Shown here one piece after another: positions 49,814 through 60,600 of a stretch of 64,000 nt of DNA. The stretch covers positions 115,534,771 through 115,598,770 of the forward strand of contig NW_026262581.1 of assembly GCF_021869535.1 (NCBI RefSeq). The letters are read 5' to 3'. A program made the position numbers and the translations under genes. The DNA comes from Mytilus californianus (taxonomy: Eukaryota > Mollusca > Bivalvia > Mytilida > Mytilidae). The notes under the pieces were generated by a model. The model made no database searches. It had not been told where the DNA came from and saw nothing but the letters and a program-made list of their open reading frames with translations. Each line of letters starts with the position of its first letter. Position 1 is the first letter of the stretch.

Positions 49814-50287
49814 TTGAAAGAGACATGCATAAACATTTGGAAGGATCAACTGACCAAGAATTTAGAAGGGAAGCTCCGCACTTATGTAAAATTTAAGAAT
49901 AATTATGGTTTCGAAAAATATCTAAATATCATGTCCAATTTTGAACTTAGAAGATCATTAACAAAATTTAGGGTGTCATCTCACCATTTGCAGATTGAAA
50001 TAGGACGATACCAGGGTACTCCTCCACACCTTAGACTATGTCAGCAGTGTAACTCTGGTAATATTGAAGATGAAGTTCATTTTCTCTTTTATTGCACAAA
50101 ATATAACGAAGACAGACACCATTTATATCACATTATTTTGGAATCATGTCCCAATTTCATTAACTTAACTTCCCAAGAGAAATTGCTATGGCTGCTGTCT
50201 TGTGAGAACTTAACTGTATTAAAAGAGTTGTGTATATTCCTGGTTAAAGACAGCAAATATCAGATTTATATGACATGTTTCGCATAA
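49814..50287 (+). pseudogene. Non-LTR retrotransposon C-terminal fragment with intact zinc knuckle
   Basis: 157 codons open to TAA at 50285-50287. Blocks seen: LRRSLTKFRVSSHHLQIEIG, then LRLCQQCNSGNIEDEVHFLF, then YCTKYNEDRHHLY. The knuckle is C-x2-C-x9-H-x4-C and is complete, unlike the copy in SLC6 intron 8. This is the tail of a LINE polymerase; no catalytic domain precedes it. The 3' trailer runs to an A-rich stretch and a GATTTGATTT end near 50790, so the insertion covers about 49650-50795. Confidence 0.72.
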
Positions 50288-50795
50288 TTAGCAATTGTTG
50301 TTATTCAAAAAAAAATAATAATTATTATTTGTTAATTAACCGGATTCAGTTTCTCTATTTATTTTGTTCATCTGCTTCTGACACGGGGAGGATTGCTGTT
50401 ATTGCCTGTCGCAATCAACAATATATCCTAGAGCACCGTCCCTTGGTGTCTCCTGTAGATGAACAAATTTCCATCTTTATAGATAATAATTTCAGTTTGT
50501 TCAAACTTTATTATTAATATTTTTTTTTTTTTTTTTATTTTTATTTTTCCACTGCTGGACATAGAAATAATAATGGTAAAAAGGAAGGAAGGAAAAAAAT
50601 GCTCAAAAGTACTTTTAATGTATTTTTGTTATTAATGCTATTTTCATTTGTCTATAATTATAATATCTGTCACTTTATATACTGTACAATGTCTCATGTT
50701 TGTTGCTTATACTATCATAATTGTTAATTGTAAATGCCCCCTGTGGGACCCTGATTGGAATAATAAAAAAAAAGTATTTGATTTGATTTATAGTT
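50288..50795 (+). mobile_element. 3' trailer of the truncated LINE
   Basis: Non-coding stretch after the LINE stop. It contains T-runs, then a conserved-looking block (CCCCTGTGGGACCCTGATTG), then AATAAAAAAAAA and a short repeat of ATTTGATTTG at about 50778-50788. A simple-repeat tail is typical of the 3' end of animal LINEs. The boundary is approximate. Confidence 0.55.
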
Positions 50796-51478
50796 CAGAA
50801 AATATAAAAGATAAAAGCATGCGTCTTTAAATTAAGACTATCATGTATCATTATCGATGTCACACGAGCAGGGTATTTTTTTTTTACTTGAGCACCTGAA
50901 CTCAGTCTTGCAGATAAAAGAGTAAGTGTAATGAACTCTAAATAAGCCAAATTTAGAATTGGATAAAGAACTTGCAAATTTTGTATAATTTTCTCTATTT
51001 AGTAAGTAAGTTACTATGTGTATCGATATTTTTATAGAACTTTGACATTTTCCTCTCATGTGCAGTTTTTTTTTTTCTTTCCTTTTTTTTTCTTTTTGCA
51101 TTGTTGTTTGTGAAAGTGATGGTTGTCGTATGCAAATAACAGAATTATCTTGAATACCAATACCATACTTCCTTCCGTATCTTTTACCTATGCAATGTGT
51201 AATTCCGTTCTAAAATGCAGTCTAAAAAAATCTACTGATCTTTTGTTTAATTCAGCACAATCGGCTTGTATTAATGTTTAACTGATTTCAAATCTACAAA
51301 CGTTTTCTTTTCAATTTTTACTTCCGTACAAGATCGCCTAAATAAGACATTTCTTCAAGTCAAAATACAGAGCTAACAACTATAATAGTCCTGTGCAATT
51401 AAAACATTACATAAATATGTATGAAGCATTCATTGCAAAAAATGCTAAATGGAAAAAAAGGTGATAACTTGTAATGAC

Positions 51479-54400
51479 TTACAGTGCCATCAATGAAGAT
51501 AGTAACACTAGTCCACCCATTACCAGAAACACCATGCCTTTAAAAATGGGTCGTGTTTGTTTATATACGTCAGAAAATGCAGCTACACCAATTACTCTTA
51601 CTGCTGAATCTAATACTGCCATATTTGAAAATAGAACACCTGTTAGATAGTATAAATAAAAGTATTTACTTGTGAATGTTTTTTTTTTATTCTGTCCACT
51701 TGCATAAAATCTTGTCATTTTAAATTTAAAAATTTATCCTTCTGTTTAGAAATTAAATCAAAGTACTGAAATACTGAACATCGGATGACCGCAAGTTCTT
51801 GTGGATTATCAAAAGCACTTGTCACAGAAAAAAATCACATCTCTATACCTGAAACTGAGGTTAATGTACAGAGATTTTTTTTCTGAGGCAAGATCGTGCG
51901 TGGATGATGAATAAATGACATAAAATTCAACCTTACCGTAATAACTATTATATTGTAGTGATACAAATCAGTATACATTGGTTTGTTGTTACGTTTTATA
52001 TTAATATAACAGTTACATGTATATATAATTTTCATCCATTTGTATATCATTCTAGTCTACTAATCTAATAGGAGTGCAGTGCATGTGCATGGTGGACACT
52101 CTTCTGTAAAAATTCGATTTTTCTAAAAGATTGAATATGAGTAGTCATTCATATTTTCCCGCAAAAACAATCTTCAATGCAGAGTTACCGGTCCTTGTCG
52201 GGATTGTCGCAAAAAGTATTTGAGATATTCTTCCGCATGCTTTACCATATCAATGATTTTTACTTATATATATATATCTAACGACAAAACATTTTCATAT
52301 TATTAACTTATGTTCTAAACAAAAATATTGGTGTCAGTATTCATTGAAGAGATGTATTTATAACAAACGATAAGGAATTTTATTTTGCACTCGTTAATAT
52401 CCGTGTATTTATCATGTTTATAGATCGGTTACAAAGCCAAACCGAAAGTTACGTAAATGGAAATCTAGGCGATAGCAATACATCGGAATGCCCTCATGGT
52501 CATCGCGATGTAAAAAAAAAGTCAAATGTGTCTCTCTTAAACCTTTCCGATCGTTTAACTCAGATAGATGAACAATTATTTCCTAAACATTTAGTAGAAA
52601 CAAATTAATTTAAGTGTTGTAAGATGGAAATTAGAAAATTTCTGCATTTCAGCAGTCTTGTTGTTTCATTGGACGAAAGCAACCCAAATTGAATGTTAGG
52701 CCGTATTATGCAATTAAATGATGGTATATGGTCCATATACCATTTGGTAAAACATTCACAATGTCTTAATATTTTGACGTCACATTTAAGTTCGACTGCT
52801 GGGTCGCTTAATACAATTTTCTAATGGGTCCCATATATTCCCAAATATTATTTGTAGTCACAACATAACTAATTTAACTGCTGGTAACCGAGAATGAATT
52901 TGAAATTATTTCATTACCCGTTCTCTCATATTGTTTATTTGATTATTTACTAAATAGTGTAGTAAAGGTTCAGTATGATCATCTGTTTACCTTGTTTATC
53001 AGAATTGACTTTTCTGGATAGTATTGCGTTTATTATGGTTTCTCCACTGTCTCTTATTACTCCAATTCCAATAACTAAAAATAAACAAAATATGTGTATG
53101 AGAACAATATACATTGTGTAAGTTCTAATGGACGATGAAATATATAGTAATTTATTTTTAAGATTTTGCATGGACGTTGACTTAATTCAAGATTAATAAA
53201 ATAAACAGACCAAAATACAAAGGTCTGTGCTGCACTACATTTTCGAAAACGCAAACATGACGATGCTTGTTCATACTTTCAATGATACGTACTATCAGAA
53301 CTAAATTTTAAACATCCAAACGTCTTGAGTTCTGTGTATTTAGTCTACAAGACCACGTTTTAAGAGTTTTTTTTTCAAAACTGGCCTAGTGAAGGAGTAC
53401 AGATATAGCTTAAGACCACGCAATGGTATTCATTTAACCTATATTTACCTGTATATAGCATCCAGCTATTCATTGCAAGACCATATGCCATATAACAGAC
53501 TATAGATGATATATTACTGACTTGTAGTATTATTTCATCAGGTGTACACCGATGTAATATAGCTATGATCAATGGTGCAAAGATGCACTCAGCAATTGAT
53601 AAACCTGCTCCATACCATCCTATACGTTCTGAACTCCAACAAAACGGCCAACCTAACTTATAAAGATTGCTAATTGGTGCGTATGCAGTTCCTGATAGTT
53701 TTAGTAGGATAAAAACAAACAGCCACGAGAAAATATGTTTCCTGTTTCCTATGTTTGCGTCTGTTATCATCGACCAGATTTGAGATTTCAGTGAAACAGA
53801 ACAAACCTTTACGTTATGTTTGGCTGGTTTAGGCCTTTGTTCCTTGAGAAATACAATTATAGATGTATTAAGAATCAAAAGAATACCAGCACAAATAAAA
53901 TACTGTGGTATGTATCCAAAATAATGAATGGAATAACCCGTTATAATCTGTGCTATAAAGAAACCAATGCCATTTGCGCATGTATAAAGAATCATCACGA
54001 ATGATCTTTGTTTATCCTTTGAAGTAGTGTCAGCCATTATGCCTGACGAAGCAAGGTCGTATGTATAGTGTGTCCCCGAGAGACCATTGAATACAGACGA
54101 TATTAAGACCAGATACACATTCATGCTGTTGTAAACTACATATGTTCTGATACTCATGCCTATCAGCAGCATTGATACATTCCATACAAGTAAGAATTTT
54201 CTACCAATTCTATCAGTCATTGGTCCTAATACGATCATTATCATGACGGAAATTCCCGAACTTATCATTTCGGAATACTGGTTTATCGTTGTAGCCTTAC
54301 TTTGGGCTTTAGATTCTAAGGAATTTGATGATTTGTTTCCCACCTGACAACTCTCAATCTCTATGCTCCTATTTTCTGTTGATACTGTACTGCCATTGGT

Positions 54401-54577
54401 AAATGTGTCATTTAATAAATGTTGTTTTACAAAGTGATAAATATACTGTCCATCGTTCACGGATGACATTTCAGATTGAAATCCAGAGAGCATTTTGAAA
54501 ATAAAAAGTTGAACCCATATTCGTGTTAAGATTTTTCCGGTTGCATTTTGATGAATTAAGCTCTCTTTTTCGTCCAT
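51479..54577 (-). CDS. SLC46-like proton-coupled solute transporter, copy A (major facilitator superfamily)
   Basis: Exons 54577-53449, 53074-52991 and 51639-51479 join in phases 1 and 1. They encode 457 residues if the TAA at 51481-51479 is used, close to the family's usual length of about 450-470. The start is ATG (MDEKESLIHQ). The TM1-TM2 loop holds sequons NDT, NGS and NKS and Cys77. The MFS motif GPMTDRIGRK lies at about residues 118-127, followed by FNGLSGTHYTY in TM4. FCWSS in the second half supplies a cysteine that could pair with Cys77, as reported for the folate transporter SLC46A1. Exon 2 encodes AILSRKVNSDKQG and exon 3 the last membrane segment. SLC46 members move folates or other organic anions and small metabolites; the substrate here is unknown. 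The stop overlaps a GTAAGT donor, so a further exon is possible (one weak candidate is 51390-51360). It is a tandem paralogue of the gene at 57622-62479. Confidence 0.9.
52424..52608 (+). CDS. Possible terminal coding exon on the plus strand, inside an SLC46-A intron
   Basis: After a plausible acceptor (TTTATAG, ending at 52423) an open frame runs 61 codons to TAA at 52606-52608. It is mostly polar: RLQSQTESYVNGNLGDSN near the start, SECPHGHRDVKKKSN in the middle and LFPKHLVETN at the end. Composition and codon use look protein-coding and resemble the cytoplasmic tail of a larger protein. I found no upstream plus-strand exon nearby. It could be the last exon of a gene nested in or overlapping the intron, a retrocopy fragment, or chance. 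The family is not recognised. Confidence 0.3.
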
Positions 54578-54959
54578 TCCTAACTGATCGAAAATTGTTT
54601 ACTACATGAAGTTCATTATCCTTTCCGTTTATTTATATCAAACCATGACAATTACAAATAATTTTATCTAATAAAGTCTTATGAGAGATGGTGTTGTTTA
54701 CAATTAACAATCACGTGTATATTTAGTACACAAAAGAGTATATAAATAATATTAGATTTAAGATGAAGATATCTTCGTAGGATATACAATATGAAAATCC
54801 CACATTATAAATTTGGCGTTTCCGTAGTGTTTTTCAGGATTTACCGTAATCAGGAACGGTCAAAACCAAAACATTTGAAAGCCAAGGACGTATAAGTATT
54901 CGGATACATGAGGAGCTATATGGCATAAAGGGACCGAAAGTGTCGTTTTATTCCTCTAC

Positions 54960-55295
54960 CTAATTTCACATTCTGTTCTTATGTTGTGTTGTTACACCGC
55001 TGTCCCAAGTTAAGACATGTTTCATCCCGTCACATTCTGTATGTGTTTGTCCCAATTCAGTGGTTGTTGTTGGTAGCAGTTTATTTTTTCGTTTATTGTA
55101 TTGTACATGAATCGGGCAATTTTATCGTTCGAATTGTTTTACATTTTGCCATGTCGATTCTTTTATAGCTTACTATGCGGTATGGTTTTTGTACATTGTT
55201 GAAGATGATAACCTAGCAATAGTTGATTACGTCTTTTTCGTTGTCTCTGGTGGATAGTTGTCACATTGGCAATCATACCACATGTTCTAATTTGT
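54960..55295 (+). repeat. Dispersed repeat related to 45109-45455
   Basis: Resembles 45109-45455 in the order of TTCAGTGG, TTTTTTCGTTTAT, a TATGGTTTT block, GGATAGTTGTC and the inverted R5 core at the end. More diverged. No protein. Confidence 0.6.
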
Positions 55296-55326
55296 ATACT
55301 AACAAGAATGGCCTAATCCATATAAA

Positions 55327-55640
55327 CAAACTCATCATAAATACCAGGATTAAAAGTTTGTACGCCAGACGGACGTTTCGTCTACAAAAGACTCATTAGT
55401 GAGGCTTGAATGAAAAAAGTTAAAAAATATCAAAAATATCAAAATATAAAATACGAAATTGAAGAGCATTTAGGACTTAGAAATCCGAAAGGCTTTGCCA
55501 AATACAGCTAAGGGAAAATCAACTTTGCCTTCTGGAGATGAAACATAAGTTGCTAATTTATCAACGGAAAATTTAAGAAAAGGTTGTTATAAATTATGTC
55601 AATACTGAGGCACTAATTACTGAGCTGATGGTACCCTCGG
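55327..55640 (+). repeat. Dispersed repeat family R4, copy 2
   Basis: Same order of landmarks as 43685-43985, including TCTACAAAAGACTCATTAGT and GATGGTACCCTCGG. Lies between the two SLC46 genes. Confidence 0.7.
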
Positions 55641-55941
55641 AGAATAACAACTTATATGTTAATATCAAATGGTACAAATGTATCATAGCCGTTGATGACA
55701 CAACAAAATTATCAATAAACTCGTTTGTTTTTGCGTTTGGGCTTAATGTCTTTTAATACGGAATATTTGATATTTCAGTGGATTATATCAACTTGCTTTT
55801 CATCAAACTGGAAGCTTTTCTTTTTATTCATGTTGCTCTTTTAGCCATGACTTGGGTAGTGAATGATGTTTGTGCTTTTACAACTTGCAAATCAGTTGAA
55901 AAATCATTCTTGTGAATATGAATAAAATATTGTCCCAATGA

Positions 55942-56143
55942 GACAGTAATCCAACGACAAAAATAATCAGAAAAGATCTAGAGGACAGACTAGCTCGAAT
56001 TCGTCACAAGTCTTTATTTTTTAAAGTTGAAAATAAATTAAACATTACTATCAAAGATCTGCCATTAGAATCGTTCAAAAGAATAAAAGAAAAACAATTA
56101 GGATTTGATACAAGACACCCGCTGACGAGGTTCCTGACTTGGT
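55942..56143 (+). other. Unassigned coding-like fragment
   Basis: A 66-codon frame between stops, lacking an ATG at its start. It contains IIRKDLEDRLARIRHKSLFF, then SFKRIKEKQLGFDTRHPLTR, and ends FLTW. Composition looks like real protein rather than random AT-rich translation. It runs into the GTTCCTGACTTGG motif common to several dispersed repeats here, so it is probably a piece of a transposable element. Family not recognised. Confidence 0.3.
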
Positions 56144-57621
56144 AAAAGAACAGGATTTGTTTTCACCTTGTTCACAGATAAGTAGTTTTTGGTGACATTT
56201 AACAAATACATAAAAAAATATGAATTAAAAATGCCAAAAGTAGTCATCTTCCTTTTTGCACATGGACTTTGTAGATGGCAATTAATTTACTTGATATCAT
56301 TCCCACTTCCGGCAAAAAAATACAATTAATTAAAAGTCTAGATGATATGTTACCAATAATGTATCCGACACTAGGGTGTCAAATTAAATATTAGCACTTT
56401 ACTACTATAATGACAGTTATTTTCAAATAGACATGGACACTAATGGTTTGATAGGGTATAGGAAAATGGATCCTACCTATTAAAACGGTTATTTTTTTTT
56501 CTTGTTCTAAATAAGCATGACATATTGGCCACAAGAAGTTAACCAAATAACATTATATAAGACGATTTTGATTGACGTAACAAATATTACATTTCCGAGC
56601 CTTTATATCTTCTGATAGCTCAGAACCAAGAAGAATTAAAATATAAATCTGGTTGAAAAAAATTTCCTTAGAAAATTTTTTTTTTTTTAAATCCAATAAT
56701 TTGAAGTTGGTGGTCTTTCGGTTCCCTTTACCTAAATTCGGGGTTTACACCAGCCACATGAAATTTGTTTAATTATGAAATATCAATCTTTTTATTCTAC
56801 TAAGAAATATTGTGGAGAAATATTTTAAATTGTCAAGTTGACTTATTTGATTTTTGAATGTTTGGTCTTTCGATGACTATCTCGGTTTGATCTTTTGATG
56901 CAACTTTCGCACACTTTATAAATCTGAAAAAGAAAACAAAACTACCATGTGATTTCTACTACACTAGGTAATGATTAGTCTGAATTACTCAAGCTTTTAA
57001 AATATCTGCATATGAAACATAATATCAAAAATAAGATTTTTCAAATAAAAAATGCAGTTTTCCATGCCTTGTTACATTGTACTTTGAAACAATGCATTGT
57101 TATTTGGGCGTGGTTGAAGACATCTTCGAAAGTTATGATACCAAACGTTGATAAAACGTTCTCTCTTTGTGACAGGGTTATTCAGCATTATCTGATGCAG
57201 ATTCTTAGAATCATTGTCGACAACCTCTCATCAAATGCTTTAGGACAAACACATCATATATATTGACAAAAGTATGAAGACAAGGTGACAATCAAAATCA
57301 TAATTCGAGGGACCGACAACACAATGGTCAAAAGACTAAAGAAAAACAGCAGTTCATAAATCACTACATAGAAAATGAACGATTGAGAAATGCCTAATGT
57401 TGTTGATCTCCGGCGCTCTAGAAAGGATATTAATTATTGGTGGCACTCATGGTAGTTGCGTTGTACTCGATTGTTGTTTCTGTGATTAACGTTTCAAGTA
57501 TTTTTAATGATAAAAGTTTATAAAATCCAAATGAAATATAACACTTGGAATACAAAATAAAAAGATTGCCTTATATAACCTATTTTCAAAAACATGACAT
57601 AAAATGAATATTTTAAGCAAC
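56144..57621. other. Region downstream of SLC46-B, no gene seen
   Basis: May contain a tail exon of SLC46-B. One phase-compatible candidate begins at 57579 on the minus strand and runs 26 codons (LYKAIFLFCIP near its start). Otherwise nothing recognised. Confidence 0.4.
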
Positions 57622-60600
57622 TTACATCCTCATCATAATGAGAGCTAATAAGGGAAATCCAGCCATTACAAAGAATACGAATCCTTTGTAGAATGTTACT
57701 GTTAGGTGGTAGATGTTATTGAATAAGGTAGATGCACAAACTTGACATACGGTTTCTATCAGATATATATTAGAAAACAGCGCTCCTGAAATAAAAAATA
57801 TTACGAGTTCTTAAAAGGGTTACAATTCACAAAATATGGAGTCTTTACAAACATATTTTCATATCAAGGTTGTTTTTCTTACATTATGAAATTGAGCCGA
57901 AATGATATATACAATAATACACCTGGAAAATAGTATCGCACTACCCTATTTTTCGCACAAACTAGAATGTAACAACATATAATATTTTTTATGGCCTCGA
58001 AAGTATCTAAACAAGGCCATTCTGTTATTGACAAGACCACAAGCAAGGTTAAAAAAACCGACAAATTTAATTAACTCCATTTTTGGCAAACAAGAGGATG
58101 TGTTGGGTATAAAAATGGACAATTTTTAACTCTGGATGCTTAAACAGAGAAAACACGATTCCCTTTGTTTGGAAAACAAAAATAATTGTCAGTGGTAACA
58201 ATAAACACAACAAAATTTCGATACAGAGAAAAAAACACTTTAACACGAATCATCGATGCTAAACGTTCTTACATTTAATGGATCAAATGAGGAATGTGTC
58301 GTGGTGGTAGTGAAAGCAATTCCTTTTTGCAAAGCTTGAGATAAATGATAGAGATTCTGAACTATTGATATTCTCTCGCGTACCAATTGTGTCCTTGATA
58401 TGCTCAATCGATATCTCTAGCTTTGTTCATCTTGAATTGCAATCTCTTTGTTTTCTTCGTGTACCACTCATCTCATACCTTGTCGCACCACTCATCTTGT
58501 TTATCTTGATGTACCATTTAACCATGTTTATCTGTATGTACCACACCCCTTGCTAATCTTGCCTTACCACTCAGCATGTTCATCTTGGTGTACTAACTTT
58601 GTTTCTCTTGATTTACCTCTCATTTTGTGTATCTTGACGTATCACCTACCTAGTTTATCTAAGTGCCCCATTCACCTTGTTTATTTTGTTATACCATTCG
58701 CCTTGTTGATCTCGTTGCATCACTAGCCTGGTCTATCTTGACTTACGACTTAACGTGTTTATCTTAGTGTACCACTTACCTTGTTTATCTGGATGTACAA
58801 CTCTGGATAAGATGGCTTTAATTAACGGTATTGGTAGAATTTTCAAAATACCAGCTGCTGCAGCTACAAAATACAATACAGGTGTTACTAATGGAAAAAA
58901 TAGTCAATTGGTGCTTTTTTATATCAAAGAAATAAAATACAATGTCGACAAATACTGTAGATTGCTTATTACCAAAACGGTAAAACTATTGACAAAAACA
59001 CGCATATTCCATTTTCTCGATTACTACCTTTAATGTGATATGCAGTTTTCATTTTAACCAAATAAAGAAATGTTCGTTATTGTGTGTTTTATGTAATTCA
59101 CATTTTGCCATTACGTCGTCAGATCTTTTAAGTACCGAACGTGACTTATTCCCGATTGTGACTGTTTTACGGAGTGTGAATTCGCATTGCTATAAGACGT
59201 GTCACGGTATTTTTCTATCCAAAATCCATGAATTTAGTTTTGATGTTATATTTGTTAATCTCATCGGATTTTGTCAAATGTCTTATCGTTTGTAGTTGTA
59301 TATCTTATTTTTTTCTGTTCTATTCGTGTGTTTCGGTAAAGATAATTAATAACCCAGTTCATTTATAAGATTTTAGTTTGGTTCAACTAAATTTATACGA
59401 TGTATTTGGTTTACAGTTTGATTTAGAAGAAATACCGACATATAGATATAAGAAGATGTGGTATGAGTGCCAATGAGAAAACTCTCCATCCAAGTCAAAA
59501 TCTATAAAAGTAAACCATATTAGGTCAAAGTACGGTCTTCAACACGGAGCCTTGGCTCACACCGAACAGTAAGCTATAAAGGGCCCCAAAAATTACTAGT
59601 GTAAAACCATTCAAACGTTAAAACCAACGGTATAATCTATATAAAAAACGAGAAACACTTATGAACCACATCAACAAACGACAACTACTGAACATCAGAT
59701 TCCTGACTTAGGACAGGTGCAAACAAATGCAGCGGGTTTAAACGTTTAAATGGTACCAAACCTTCACCCTTTTTCTGAAACAATAGTGTAACATCACAAC
59801 ATAGAAAGACACACTATAAAATATCAACTGAAATAGCTTAACTCAATCAAAGGACATATTAACACCAGTGAACATACACTGAACAAATAAATTTGACCTA
59901 TGATACAATGTAAATACAAAATAAATAAACTAAGGGAAGAATAATAAAAGTAACATGTTATATCGGTATGAAATGTTAAACAGTTTAAGAAAAACAATAT
60001 GCTCGAACAAAAATATCAGCCATTTGCAATTACTTTAAACACAGGTAAATGAAAATAATTTTGTTGTTTGGTATACGTGTACAGTTCCAATAGAGAAAGG
60101 AAATATTTTTACAAAATAAATAGTTTTGATGTTCTAGCTTGATAATACAATTAATTATCTAATTACTACCACAATTGTATATTAATAAGTATTGTAATTT
60201 TCATTGTTATTAATACATGTTATATCGGTATTACAAACCTAATCTTGAACTCTATCCTATTTTTTGGAAATTTATAGAAATTTATATGTGACGTCACATT
60301 GTGCGTCGATCTCTTCGGCTAACATATAATACGTTGTTCGGCTGTGCTGATTTAGGTTGTTTTACGTATTTGTTTTTATTCTGTAGTAAGTCACCACTTC
60401 GGTGTTAACATGTATATCTATTATATAGTCATTTTTATAAATTTACTGTTTGCAAAAGTATGAATTATTCTAAATACTAAGGATTTTCTTATCCCAGGCA
60501 TATAACCTTAGCCGTATTTGGCACAACTTTTTGGAACTTTTGGTCCTCAATGCTCTTCAACTTTGTAATTTGTTTTGGTTTTCGAACTTTTTTTATCTGA

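Noticed and set aside
58448..58726. 92-codon plus-strand frame with repeated LILPYH-like segments
   Set aside because: Translation of the 26-bp minisatellite on the strand opposite to the gene.
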